DNA of 64,000 nt from SZUA-229 sp036567985. GTDB lineage: Bacteria; Pseudomonadota; Gammaproteobacteria; SZUA-229. Position numbers and translations under genes: made by a program. This document shows positions 32,535 to 41,276 of the stretch, one piece after another (the first letter of the stretch is position 1; each line of letters starts with the position of its first letter). Under the pieces are notes generated by a model that saw nothing but the letters and a program-made list of their open reading frames with translations, was not told the origin of the DNA and made no database searches. The stretch lies in NCBI GenBank assembly GCA_036567985.1, contig DATCTK010000044.1, forward strand, positions 25,938 through 89,937. The letters are read 5' to 3'.

Positions 32535-32909
32535 ATGCCAATTAATTTTCATTACGATCCCCAGCTCGAAGTTTTAATGGTGAAGCTGCAAGGCCTGGTC
32601 AGTCTGGCTGAAATGCAGGATGCGTTAATGCAGGTGGTCAGTGCCAGCGATATACCCTCCCATGCGAATGCGTTGTGGGATGTGAGTGATATGGAGTTCA
32701 ATAATATCACCATCGATTTCCAGCGTGAGCTGATAGACATGCGTCGCCAGCATGCCACTCGCAGACAACCCGCAAAAATTGCTATTTTATGCACCTACAC
32801 CCTGGCCGAGCCGTTGGTGAAAATGTATACCATTCTGTGCAAGGAACTGGGCGAAGATGCCAGAGTGTTTATGCATGAAGCAGAAGCACTGGAGTGGCTG
32901 GCTGAATAA
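32535..32909 (+). CDS. Unrecognised small protein with STAS/SpoIIAA-like pattern
   Basis: This protein of 124 residues appears soluble. Its alternation of strands and helices (VLMVKLQGLVSLAEMQDALMQ, KIAILCTYTLAEPLVKMYTIL abbreviated) is reminiscent of SpoIIAA/STAS-like domains, which bind partners or lipids. I have not confirmed the family and it may be something else. A GGGAAG-type site lies before the ATG. It stands alone between the DUF938 gene and the converging epimerase gene. Confidence 0.6.
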   Translation: MPINFHYDPQLEVLMVKLQGLVSLAEMQDALMQVVSASDIPSHANALWDVSDMEFNNITIDFQRELIDMRRQHATRRQPAKIAILCTYTLAEPLVKMYTILCKELGEDARVFMHEAEALEWLAE

Positions 32910-32970
32910 GCCGTTTATTGATTTCCCGAATCAGTCTCGTCAAGGCGCTGAATCATTAGTGCATCTCGCT

Positions 32971-33999
32971 TTAATATAAATCAAGACTTTTAACCGGCTG
33001 ACTTAAGGCCGGGTTTAAGCGCTGGTGTTTGAACGCATCCAGTGTGTCAAGCAAACTCGCCTGCCAGCTGATTTGTGGATCATAGCCGAGCAGGGACTGT
33101 GCCGGTTGCAGGTCAATTTCTGGCGAAGCTAGCATGTAACGCATGGCCGCGGTAAACAGCGGCTGCTGTGCATGCCGGGCAGACAGATTACGAGCAAACA
33201 GTACCAGTTCTGCCAATGCTGCGGGCAGGGCATAATTTAACGGGCTGTGCCCCAGCTGGCTTTTGATAAATTGCATCACCGCTTTATGTGACGGGGTTTC
33301 CGCGCCACTGATATTCACCGAGTGATAACCTGCCTCAAGGGGTGCCAGTGCCGCACGGCTGAAGGCCTGGCCGATGTCCTGGCCATCGACGATGGGAAGA
33401 TGGCCATAGGCTCCCTGGTAATATGGCAACGAATACTTCCCGCTGCGTGCCAGCAGCAGCGGTAACAGCCCCATATTCAGCTGTTTTCCTGAATACAGGC
33501 CAATTCGCAGATTAATAAACTGGGTGCGGCTGTCGCGGTACTGTCTCAGGTAGTCTTCAATCGCAATCAGCCCGTTAAGCATGGGCCAGCTGGCGCGGGG
33601 CTTGCCGGCTAACTGCGCCGAGTTGCGCTGCGCTGGCGCGCTGACAAACAGGCTGCTTAAATTAACAAAACGCTGTACCCGCCATTCCACCGCACGGTTA
33701 ATCAAGTCCAGTGTGGGTTCGAGATAGGCCTGGTGTTGTGGGTCCTGTTGCCGCTCAAAACTGCTCCAGCCGGCGGCATGGCAAACCACATCTATGCCCA
33801 CCAGTAATCGATCCAGGTAATCCACATCCCGCAGGTCGCCACAGCGTACCTCGCCCTGATACCCGGCAGGCAGCTTATCCGCATTGCGACAGGCCGCAAT
33901 AACCTGAAGCTCACTGTGCTGAATCTGCATCAGGCTTTGCAGTATATGGCGGCCAACGAAACCGCTGGCGCCGGTGACGAGTATTTTAATGATAATCAA
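32971..33999 (-). CDS. NAD(P)-dependent epimerase/dehydratase family protein
   Basis: This 342-residue protein has a Rossmann fold of the extended SDR type: IKILVTGASGFVGRH (NAD-binding GxxGxxG), VCHAAGWSS, and a catalytic stretch (RFVNLSSLFVSAP) followed by a substrate domain. It is related to sugar-nucleotide epimerases and 3-beta-hydroxysteroid dehydrogenase-like proteins. The start is odd: no ATG or GTG is present at the expected place, and I used TTG at 33999 (LIIIKIL), with AGGGA only one base away; ATT just downstream is another possibility. A degenerate copy of its 5' end lies at 35107-35235. Confidence 0.8.
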   Translation of the reverse strand: MIIIKILVTGASGFVGRHILQSLMQIQHSELQVIAACRNADKLPAGYQGEVRCGDLRDVDYLDRLLVGIDVVCHAAGWSSFERQQDPQHQAYLEPTLDLINRAVEWRVQRFVNLSSLFVSAPAQRNSAQLAGKPRASWPMLNGLIAIEDYLRQYRDSRTQFINLRIGLYSGKQLNMGLLPLLLARSGKYSLPYYQGAYGHLPIVDGQDIGQAFSRAALAPLEAGYHSVNISGAETPSHKAVMQFIKSQLGHSPLNYALPAALAELVLFARNLSARHAQQPLFTAAMRYMLASPEIDLQPAQSLLGYDPQISWQASLLDTLDAFKHQRLNPALSQPVKSLDLY

Positions 34000-34345
34000 T
34001 CCCTGCCTGTTTCAGGCCCTGTGTTGCGTCTGTATGGGCTATAAGAAAACTTACTGTTTAATTATGCCTGCTGATGTATGGTTTGCAATGCGTGCGGTGC
34101 TGAATAGACGTTATCAATCAGGCACAATTAATGTACTCTTTGCAATATCAGGTATAGTAGCAGCTGCTTTTTTCTTAATTTATGATATTGGTAGTGAATA
34201 ATCCTGCCTAATGCACAGCGGCTAAGGTCATTACAGAAATTAATTTTAAAAATGCAAATAGATACAAGTCAATCAACTACGTGCATAAAAAGCACGCGCC
34301 CGGCCGTGCATGACGGACGGGAGGTTATCAGGTGTTAGCGCAGCT

Positions 34346-35071
34346 ATGAAACTCAAGAAGTTACTCAGTTACGAATGGGATGCGATTGCGGGGATTCTGG
34401 CCGCTGTGTTCGCTATTATTCTTCATTTGCTCCACATTGTGGACGAGCAGGTCATTTTGCCTATCGTGCTTGCCCTGCTGGGGCTTTTATTTATAAATTT
34501 CATGCGTCATTCGAGAAGCAACGAACTTACGGCTGAGCAGGTTGAACGAACCGAACACAGTGTTCGCAGAATACAGGCAGGGCTCAAGGTGCCCGATGTC
34601 ATTCTTGTTGGCCCGCGTGAGTTACGCTCTGTGAGCGAGCAGTTTGCGCGTAATATGAAAGGTGACGCTATCTGGTTCAATGTCTGCCTGTCGATGTACA
34701 GACCGCAGCCACTATTCGATGCATTGCTGCGACCAGCGATAGACAACCCAATGGTCACCTCAATTCAGTTCGTACTCGATGAGAGTCAGAAGGATCTATG
34801 GCGGGACGTGGTAAAGCCAAAAATTCTTGCCTGTTCCGGCCACTCCAAGGTGAGAGAACCCTGCTGGTGCGCGCTGAGTGAAAACCTTTCGTTTATTCTA
34901 GCGGATAGTCATCATAGCAACGGTACCGAGGCGTTGCTGAGTTTCTGGGGTGAGCCATTCATGGCAAAATCCACTGAGCGGGACGTGCCACGCTACATCT
35001 TTCATGTACAAAAATACTCCGAGCTATTGCCGCACCTGGTGGAACTGGAGCGCGGTTGCGTACACCGTTGA
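34346..35071 (+). CDS. Membrane-anchored protein of unknown function
   Basis: I do not recognise a family. Starting at the ATG at 34346 (MKLKKLLSYEWDA), the protein has 241 residues, with two membrane segments (about residues 12-30 and 37-54) and a soluble C-terminal domain of about 180 residues. The soluble part has DESQKDLWRDVVKPKIL and SFILADSHH, faintly like phospholipase D-type proteins but without the HKD motif. An in-frame ATG at 34310 is also possible, with no clear ribosome-binding site for either. The gene sits between the intact epimerase gene and a broken piece of its 5' end, so it may have come in with a rearrangement. Confidence 0.55.
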   Translation: MKLKKLLSYEWDAIAGILAAVFAIILHLLHIVDEQVILPIVLALLGLLFINFMRHSRSNELTAEQVERTEHSVRRIQAGLKVPDVILVGPRELRSVSEQFARNMKGDAIWFNVCLSMYRPQPLFDALLRPAIDNPMVTSIQFVLDESQKDLWRDVVKPKILACSGHSKVREPCWCALSENLSFILADSHHSNGTEALLSFWGEPFMAKSTERDVPRYIFHVQKYSELLPHLVELERGCVHR

Positions 35072-35106
35072 TTTCCTGCGTGTTAATAGATTCATTATGG
35101 ATTCGA

Positions 35107-35235
35107 GACCGCTCAAAATTTTTCCAGTCGGCAGTTAGCAGTAGTTCGCTATGCTGAATCTCGTCAACGATGCAGTCAATGGCGTCCAATAAAACCGCTG
35201 AAACAGCTGGCGAGTATTTTAACGATAACCAGTAA
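35107..35235 (-). pseudogene. Remnant of the 5' end of the epimerase gene
   Basis: Read on the minus strand, GTTAAAATACTCGCC and on translates as VKILASCFSGFIGRH, matching IKILVTGASGFVGRH of the epimerase at 33999. A frame change follows, then DEIQHSELLL matches MQIQHSELQV. The DNA match includes GAGTATTTTAAYGATAA and GCTGAATCT. No further match is seen beyond about 35107. It is an old partial duplicate or the displaced end of an earlier copy. Confidence 0.75.
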
Positions 35236-35281
35236 TCAAGCTGTGTTATGCCTACGCTGGATGGTTTGCTCAGACAGCCAG

Positions 35282-36103
35282 TTATTCCAGCCAGCTATTA
35301 AGGTATTGCAGCAGCTGTTGTCGGTTAGCCTCATAGCTGAACAGGTTGCTGTGCCTGCCTGTAAGTCGGCTTATAAATTTGGGTTCATTGCTTTGCTGGT
35401 ACAGTGCCCGTACATGTCTGGGGTGAATCACTTCGTCCTGCTCACTGTAGAGGTAGAGCAGAGGTATCTGCGGCAGCTGTCCCACAGCGTCGAGTGGTCG
35501 ATAACGGTTGCTGATGGTCAGTGATAGCGGCCACTGAAATGCCCAGGTCAGCCAGGAAGTTGCCAGCATGTCACGGCTGATTTCGCGGTAATCACTGAAT
35601 GGGGATATAAACACGGCAGCATCTATGCCCTGTGGTCGCTGGGCGAGGCTGTAGATGCCCAGGCTGGCACCGAGGCTTTGTCCAATCAGAAATATTTTTT
35701 TATCGGCGGGGTAGCGTTTGCGCGCGTATTCCATGGCGTGATAAATATCGTTGATAGCGCCATCAAGTCCGGGCTGGCCCTGCGATAAACCGTAGCCGCG
35801 GTAATCGAAAATAAATACATCATACTGATGACGGGTAAGCCAGTAGACAGCGGCAGAATGCGTACTGATATTTTCCGCATTGCCATGTAGGAACAGAATC
35901 AGCGCGTTTGATTCTTCTTCAGCCGGAAACCACCAGCCATGCAGTTGCAGATTATCGCTGCTGGAAAAATACACATCGCGGTATTCAATTCCCAGTTGAT
36001 CTGGCGTAACCAGCAGCTCTTTACTGGGCTGGAAAAATACATGGCTGCAGCCACTGAGCAAACTAAGTGACGAAAATAATAATATACTTATTAAGTGTTG
36101 CAT
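35282..36103 (-). CDS. Alpha/beta hydrolase lipoprotein
   Basis: This protein has 273 residues. A lipoprotein signal with lipobox LLSGC (cysteine about residue 19) is followed by an alpha/beta hydrolase domain: ALILFLHGNAEN (oxyanion HG), the nucleophile elbow GQSLGAS, an acid (SEQDEVI), and a late His (TGRHSNLF). It belongs to the group often labelled BAAT/YfcA-like or lipoprotein hydrolases with esterase or lipase activity; the substrate is unknown. It should be anchored to a membrane at the periplasmic face. The gene is followed by the epimerase remnant and has no clear partner. Confidence 0.87.
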   Translation of the reverse strand: MQHLISILLFSSLSLLSGCSHVFFQPSKELLVTPDQLGIEYRDVYFSSSDNLQLHGWWFPAEEESNALILFLHGNAENISTHSAAVYWLTRHQYDVFIFDYRGYGLSQGQPGLDGAINDIYHAMEYARKRYPADKKIFLIGQSLGASLGIYSLAQRPQGIDAAVFISPFSDYREISRDMLATSWLTWAFQWPLSLTISNRYRPLDAVGQLPQIPLLYLYSEQDEVIHPRHVRALYQQSNEPKFISRLTGRHSNLFSYEANRQQLLQYLNSWLE

Positions 36104-36386
36104 GGCCCGGGTTGCGCTTTGTTATCCATTGAGATGCGCCTGATAGCTGCTCCTGTCGATAAGCCTGGTGTCTGTCATCGGTTGTGCAGGCGGCAATTAG
36201 GCATTATACCTTATGTGTCTTATGAATCATTTCGCATTTTGTCAAAGCGCATTTGAGCCAACGCTTAAATATAGCAAATTGTTGTTGCATAGTGATACCC
36301 CGCTGCTATTATAGCTTTCGTGGGATAATAAATAACAAAAATTCTTTTATGCAGTACCCAACGCTGCTAAAAAACGGAGAAACCTT

Positions 36387-36863
36387 ATGAAAAAACTAAT
36401 TGCAGGTTCAATTCTGATGGTTGCATCTTCCAGCGCATTTGCTGTTGCGCCGGGCGGCCCTGACTGTGGCTGGGGTAATATGTTATTTGACGGGCAGGCT
36501 GGTCTTGGTCCGCACTTTATGGCATCCATTACCAACGGTACTTCAGGTAACGCAACTTTCGGTATGACATCGGGCACCAACGGCTGTTCAGCCAATGGCA
36601 ACCTGACCTATGGTGGAAAATCCTTACTGGCTTCTATCATGGACGAGTTCTCGCAGGACGTTGCCATGGGTGAAGGTGAGGCCATGAATGCGGTTGCAGT
36701 AATGATGGGTATAGCACCTGAAGATCGCGACAGCTTTGCACAGCTGACACATGAAAACTTTGCTGTTATCTTTCCAGGTGAAAATGTAACTGCAGAAGAC
36801 GTGCTGGCTTCTCTGGAAACACTGATGAAAGCTGATGCGCGCTTATCCAAGTATGTAAGCTAA
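36387..36863 (+). CDS. DUF3015-domain periplasmic protein
   Basis: This protein has 158 residues. It has a signal peptide (MKKLIAGSILMVASSSAFA, cleavage after about residue 19), a Gly/Asn-rich start (PGGPDCGWGNMLFDGQAG), two cysteines in the mature part (DCGWG, TNGCSANG) and an alpha-helical end. These fit DUF3015. Its function is unknown. It is often found next to DUF4105 proteins, as here, where such a gene starts about 150 bases downstream, beyond a terminator. GGAG lies about 9 bases before the ATG. Confidence 0.9.
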   Translation: MKKLIAGSILMVASSSAFAVAPGGPDCGWGNMLFDGQAGLGPHFMASITNGTSGNATFGMTSGTNGCSANGNLTYGGKSLLASIMDEFSQDVAMGEGEAMNAVAVMMGIAPEDRDSFAQLTHENFAVIFPGENVTAEDVLASLETLMKADARLSKYVS

Positions 36864-36878
36864 TCGTTTTTATCTGCG

Positions 36879-36916
36879 AACGGAGTCTGTGTGTAATATA
36901 ACAGGCTCCGTTTTTT
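36879..36916 (+). terminator. Terminator after the DUF3015 gene
   Basis: AACGGAGTCTGT (36879-36890) pairs with ACAGGCTCCGTT (36901-36912), followed by a run of T. Confidence 0.75.
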
Positions 36917-37011
36917 ATCTGCTTCTTTCTTAATTTTATACCTGTCTATGTTGCTTTATATTCTGCCGTATTATCTGGCAGTTTCTTTCTCATTTCGGTT
37001 TTCGGTAACGA

Positions 37012-38988
37012 TTGATGATAAATAACCCGGTAGCCGTTAACTCAGCTTGTTCCCGTTCAAAATTTTCACACATGCACAACTGGCTGCAAAGTCATCAATG
37101 CGGGCGACTTTTCTATCACATTATTATGCTGGTACTGTTGTGTGGATTTCATCCACTGTTACAGGCATCGTCATTACCCGATGGTCTGCTGGAGCATGCG
37201 CAGCAACAACAGTTGTGGCAACACAAAACATGGCATGATCTATTGCATTATGAAACCGAAAAAAGTTCACCCAGCGGATATTTAAGCCAGGTGGATGATG
37301 TGCGGTTTTTTACTGCCGCAGACGGTAAACAGAACCCGCAGGCCGAGTTGCAGCACACACTGCAGGCATTTTATCTGCCGCCTTCGGATAATACGCAGCA
37401 TGCGCAATGCCGCTTTATTGCACGCTTTAACTGGCTCAAACAGCAACTGACAGAAAGGTTGGTAAATCTGCCACAGGTGGAGTGCAGGCAATACAATGAG
37501 TGGCGATCTTTTGTGGCAGATGACCAGGTCACACTGGTGTTTCCGGCCTATCACCTGAACAGCCCCTCGTCCATGTTCGGTCATACCCTGTTACGGCTTG
37601 ATGCGGCGGATGACAAAAACAGTTCCGACTGGTTGTCAGTGGCGGTTAATTTCGGTGCCGATGTCAGCCATGATGACAACTCACTGTTTTATGCCTTTAA
37701 AGGCCTGAGCGGCGGTTATCCCGGTTTTTTTATCGTTGAGCCCTATTTCAAAAAAATTCAGGAGTACAACCAGAAGGAAAAGCGAGATATCTGGGAGTAC
37801 CCGTTAAACCTGACCCCACAGGAAACCCGCCGTATGGTAGAGCATCTGTGGGAGTTAAAGGAAATGGAGTTCGATTATTATTTTTTTGACGAAAACTGCT
37901 CCTATCGCTTGCTGGAATTACTGGAAGTCGCGCGGCCGGGCATTGACCTGACCAGTGAATACGGCTTTTCCGTGATTCCGGTGGATACGATTCGCGGTAT
38001 CAAGGCGGCGGGACTGATTGATGATGCGCATTATCGACCCTCGCAGGTGACCACCCTGGAAAACCTGTTAAGGCAGATTAAGCTTGAGCATCGCCATTAT
38101 GTAAATGCTTTGTCTATTGATGCCAGTGGCATCGATACAGCGGCATTCAAGGCGATTGATGCCGAGCAGCAAAAACTGATTCTGCAAACCGCCTATAAAT
38201 ACCTGCGCTACAAAAAAACCGATGAGGCGAGAGATGCGCAGTCAGCCGCGACCAGCTATCGCCTGTTAACTGCTCTTAGTCAGTCAGCGGCGGCGGATAT
38301 TGCAGATGCACCGCCTGTGCCTTCACAGCCCGAGCACGGGCATTATTCCAAACGGCTTAATCTGAAATTCGGTCGCGAAGACGAACAGAACTATATTGAG
38401 GCCGGTGTGCGCATGGCCTTTCACAGCCTGCAGGATAACGTGCAGGGGTTTCTTCCCGGTGCACAGATTAATATGGGCAGTCTGCAGATCAGGGTCACAG
38501 AAGATGACTCGGTTAAACTGCAGCGCCTTGATGTGGTGGATATATTCTCGTTGACACCACGTACCGAGTTATTCGATCCGCTGTCCTGGAAAATACTTAC
38601 CGGACTGGAGCGCCAGCTAATGGATGGTCAGCGGCGACTGCTGACCCATGTCACGGGTGGTGTCGGGGTGGCCTATCAGCCGCTGGACAGATCATTAATG
38701 TACGGGCTGCTTACGCTGCGGCTGGAGCGCAACCGGGCTTTTGAACGAACTATCGAGGCGGCCTGGGGTGTGGACAGCGGTTTTCTCTATCATTTTTCCA
38801 GTGGCACCACGCGACTGGGGCTGAGCGGTGAGGAGTTTGCAAATGATTACTATCGCCACCGTGCCGAGCTGGGGCATAACCATGTGCTGAGCCAGAACCA
38901 CGGCCTGCGCTTTAGTCTACGGCGTGAACGCCAGCCACAGCAGTCTTATTCTGAATTCAGTATCGCCTATCAGTATTTTTTCTTCTAG
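37012..38988 (+). CDS. DUF4105-domain outer-membrane or periplasmic protein
   Basis: This protein has up to 658 residues. It has an N-terminal hydrophobic segment that could be a signal (FYHIIMLVLLCGFHPLLQAS) with a long start region; an ATG at 37072 (MHNWLQS) would give a more usual signal length. The DUF4105 pattern is visible in the middle: CRFIARFNWLKQQL, SPSSMFGHTLLRLD, FYYFFDENCSYRLLELLE-like stretch DYYFFDENCSYRLLELL. The C-terminal part has beta strands and ends in aromatic residues (IAYQYFFF), as in outer-membrane barrels. A role in the cell envelope is probable but not established. It follows the DUF3015 gene. Confidence 0.88.
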   Translation: MMINNPVAVNSACSRSKFSHMHNWLQSHQCGRLFYHIIMLVLLCGFHPLLQASSLPDGLLEHAQQQQLWQHKTWHDLLHYETEKSSPSGYLSQVDDVRFFTAADGKQNPQAELQHTLQAFYLPPSDNTQHAQCRFIARFNWLKQQLTERLVNLPQVECRQYNEWRSFVADDQVTLVFPAYHLNSPSSMFGHTLLRLDAADDKNSSDWLSVAVNFGADVSHDDNSLFYAFKGLSGGYPGFFIVEPYFKKIQEYNQKEKRDIWEYPLNLTPQETRRMVEHLWELKEMEFDYYFFDENCSYRLLELLEVARPGIDLTSEYGFSVIPVDTIRGIKAAGLIDDAHYRPSQVTTLENLLRQIKLEHRHYVNALSIDASGIDTAAFKAIDAEQQKLILQTAYKYLRYKKTDEARDAQSAATSYRLLTALSQSAAADIADAPPVPSQPEHGHYSKRLNLKFGREDEQNYIEAGVRMAFHSLQDNVQGFLPGAQINMGSLQIRVTEDDSVKLQRLDVVDIFSLTPRTELFDPLSWKILTGLERQLMDGQRRLLTHVTGGVGVAYQPLDRSLMYGLLTLRLERNRAFERTIEAAWGVDSGFLYHFSSGTTRLGLSGEEFANDYYRHRAELGHNHVLSQNHGLRFSLRRERQPQQSYSEFSIAYQYFFF

Positions 38989-39119
38989 CTGGGCGTTATA
39001 CTGCAATGTATAACTGAGTATTTTTGCGACGGATCATCCGGCGGGCTTTTCGGGCTAATTAAACCGATTGTCTGCACAGGCAAATAAATTGTCCCGCAGG
39101 CAGAAGTTTTCAAAGCATC

Positions 39120-39358
39120 TTAGGAAGCTCTGAATAATTCATCCATGAATCATTCGTCTGGAACGAATGATCGCACTAGCTCCGAAGGGGTGAGTCTCAT
39201 GGATGAGACGAACAATGATCAGAGCAAAAACAAATTAAAATGCGATTTTTATTTGTTTTTCATTTTCAATAACTTAGCAGTTATTGCCATGTTAGTTTAG
39301 TCATGGGGCGGCACATCCATGTGCCGCGGAACCTCTGAGAAACTCAGAGGTTCCCTAA
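39120..39358. mobile_element. MITE-like element, 239 bp
   Basis: The ends form an imperfect terminal inverted repeat (TTAGGAAGCTCTGA at 39120-39133 and its near complement TCAGAGGTTCCCTAA at 39344-39358). Inside are several palindromes (GAATCATTCG...CGAATGATC; GGCGGCACATCCATGTGCCGC; GGAACCTCTGAG...CTCAGAGGTTCC). No gene is present. It fills most of the gap between the DUF4105 gene and the 103-residue gene. Confidence 0.55.
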
Positions 39359-39447
39359 ATCAGTGCAGTATGTTGTAGCGCTGTGAGTTTCTGCTTCGGT
39401 GACTCGTATGGCTGTAATTATGTAACAAAATTGAGTGGGAATTAATA

Positions 39448-39759
39448 ATGGCAGAACCTTATAGATATGTCGGTATAAACAATGAGCCCCATGGTGCCAT
39501 GACACCGATTTGCAAAATCATTCGTGATGCCTGGGTGTTTGGCCTGCTGGATGAATCTGAAACCTGTGAAGGCTGGAATCTTGCGGGTATAGATGCACTG
39601 AAGCATAAGGTAAATGATGAGTGGGATAAATATGGCTGTATTGTCAGTAATCTGCCTGCAGACCTGTTTGAACGCCATCAGCGAATTTATGCCGAAGCGA
39701 TCAAAAATGCACGTGAAGCAGGCTGGTCTGGTGAAGCCGAACTGGAAGACGATAAATAG
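39448..39759 (+). CDS. Unrecognised protein, 103 residues
   Basis: I do not recognise a family by function. The protein has 103 residues, starts at ATG with GGGAA upstream, and is soluble, acidic and rich in Trp and Cys (MTPICKIIRDAWVFG, SETCEGWNLAG, KYGCIVSN). Three cysteines are spread over the protein without a clear binding motif. Its genomic place, after a MITE-like element and before a decayed cbbQ-like gene, gives no functional clue. Confidence 0.65.
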   Translation: MAEPYRYVGINNEPHGAMTPICKIIRDAWVFGLLDESETCEGWNLAGIDALKHKVNDEWDKYGCIVSNLPADLFERHQRIYAEAIKNAREAGWSGEAELEDDK

Positions 39760-39854
39760 GCAGGTTGAGTCTGCCTGCACTGCTTAGCCAATCACGCTTA
39801 TTAAGCAGAATCGATAACACTATTTTTCCGGAATCGGAAACGGCAGTGGACCCA

Positions 39855-40281
39855 CAAGCCTGCATAATTAAACAGGAACCCTGCTACTAAGTCGTAGCTG
39901 ATGAAGTTGAGCTTTATACGGCGGAATACCATTCAGGCATGCCAATGATGCTGAGGGCTCTACCGGCTGTGGTAAGTCGCGCTTTGTTGAATACATGGCG
40001 TTACACTGGGGCGTTTCCTGCTGGATAGCGATGGTACCCGGTGGCAGGGGCCCATTGGCGACCGCGGCGCGTATCGGCGCTATCTGTTACCTTGACGAAG
40101 TGGTTGAGGCCCGTCAGGATACCACGGTGATTATACACCCGTTGACAGACCATCGACGCACCCTGCCACTGGATAAAAACTGGATAAAAAAGGTGAGCTG
40201 ATTGAAGCGCACCCCGACTTCCAGCTGGTGATTTCCTGTAACCCCGGCTACCAGAGCCTGATGAAAGACCTCAAGCAGTAG
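39855..40281 (+). pseudogene. Decayed cbbQ/norQ-type AAA+ ATPase gene
   Basis: Pieces of a CbbQ-like protein can be read in shifting frames: QEPCY then a stop, DEVELYTAEYHSGMPMMLR, a frame change, STGCGKSRFVEYMALHWG (Walker A), a loss of about 30 residues, TAARIGAICYLDEVVEARQ (Walker B), IHPLTDHRRTLPLDK, then an 11-base tandem duplication (CTGGATAAAAA twice) that shifts the frame, then GELIEAHPDFQLVISCNPGYQSLMKDLKQ in shorter parts and a stop. The C-terminal half is missing. CbbQ activates RuBisCO with CbbO; NorQ/NirQ relatives cannot be ruled out. Confidence 0.85.
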
Positions 40282-40419
40282 ACACCTTTTTTGCCTGACG
40301 ACGGGCTTATGCAGCCAGCCACAATGCATTAAAATAGCCGGGCATTGGCAAAAAATAAATAATTGGCCAGGTCTGAAGCCCTGGTTTCTAATCAAGATTA
40401 AGAGATAGTAAGCGCCACC

Positions 40420-41148
40420 TTGGATGCCCCGCACACCCTCACGTCCGTCCTGCTTATCGGGCTGCTCAGCAGTCTGCATTGTCTGGGTATGTGTGGTGGC
40501 ATTATGGGTGCGCTCAGCCTGAGCCTGCCCGCTGAGATTCGCAATAACCGTTTACGTAGCGGGCTGTATATCGGTGCCTATAATCTGGGGCGTATCAGCA
40601 GCTACGCGATGGCTGGCGCGCTGGCCGGCGCCTTTGGGGTGGAAATCCTCAATGGCCTGGGGCTGGAGCAGGGCAGTGCCCACCAGCTACTGCGTATTGC
40701 CAGTGTGGTTTTTATTGTAGCGATCGGCCTGTATCTGGGGGGCTGGTTTCCGCAGCTGATTCGCCTGGAAAAGCTGGGGCAGCCGGTGTGGAAAAAAATT
40801 CAGCCGCTGGCGCATCGCTTGATGCCCATCAAAACGCCGTCACAGGCATTGTTATACGGTATGCTCTGGGGCTGGCTGCCCTGCGGTCTGGTGTATGTGG
40901 TGTTACTGATGAGTATTACCGCAGGCTCGGCGCTGCAGGGGGCACTGATGATGGCGGCTTTCGGACTGGGTACCCTGCCTTCTATGCTGTCAGCCGGGGT
41001 GATGCTGGGCTGGGTCAGAAAGCTGGCGCAATCAACCCGCGCGCGACAGCTGGTGGCCATAACGCTGATTGTGATGGCACTGGCCAGCCTGTACCTGGGC
41101 GACCTGTATTTCGCCGCAGAGGCGGAACATGGGCATCACCATCACTAA
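40420..41148 (+). CDS. TauE/SafE-family membrane protein (sulfite exporter-like)
   Basis: This protein of 242 residues has about six membrane segments. The start shows SVLLIGLLSSLHCLGMCGGIMGAL, shown here by its key motif LHCLGMCGG, which is typical of the SafE-like branch (DsbD-like/urease accessory-type two-repeat proteins). A central stretch (YGMLWGWLPCGLVYVVL) repeats this pattern, and the C-terminus ends in a short His run (GHHHH). Members near cytochrome cbb3 oxidase genes are thought to help copper or haem handling; others move sulfite. The gene uses a TTG start with a weak site upstream. It lies after the cbbQ-like remnant. Confidence 0.82.
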   Translation: MDAPHTLTSVLLIGLLSSLHCLGMCGGIMGALSLSLPAEIRNNRLRSGLYIGAYNLGRISSYAMAGALAGAFGVEILNGLGLEQGSAHQLLRIASVVFIVAIGLYLGGWFPQLIRLEKLGQPVWKKIQPLAHRLMPIKTPSQALLYGMLWGWLPCGLVYVVLLMSITAGSALQGALMMAAFGLGTLPSMLSAGVMLGWVRKLAQSTRARQLVAITLIVMALASLYLGDLYFAAEAEHGHHHH

Positions 41149-41276
41149 TGACCCGCTAACGGGTGATCGGGGAACAGTCCGTTACCGACTGTATAGATTG
41201 AATAACTCGGCAGCTAAGCTCGGCTTGAAGCAGTGACTGCCGGTATAACCTGTAAGAAAACTTTACGGAAGGTCTT

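Noticed and set aside
33974..34201. A 75-codon frame with a hydrophobic end before the membrane protein gene
   Set aside because: It overlaps the epimerase start and has no start site; the hydrophobic C-terminal stretch may be a relic, but I cannot support a gene.
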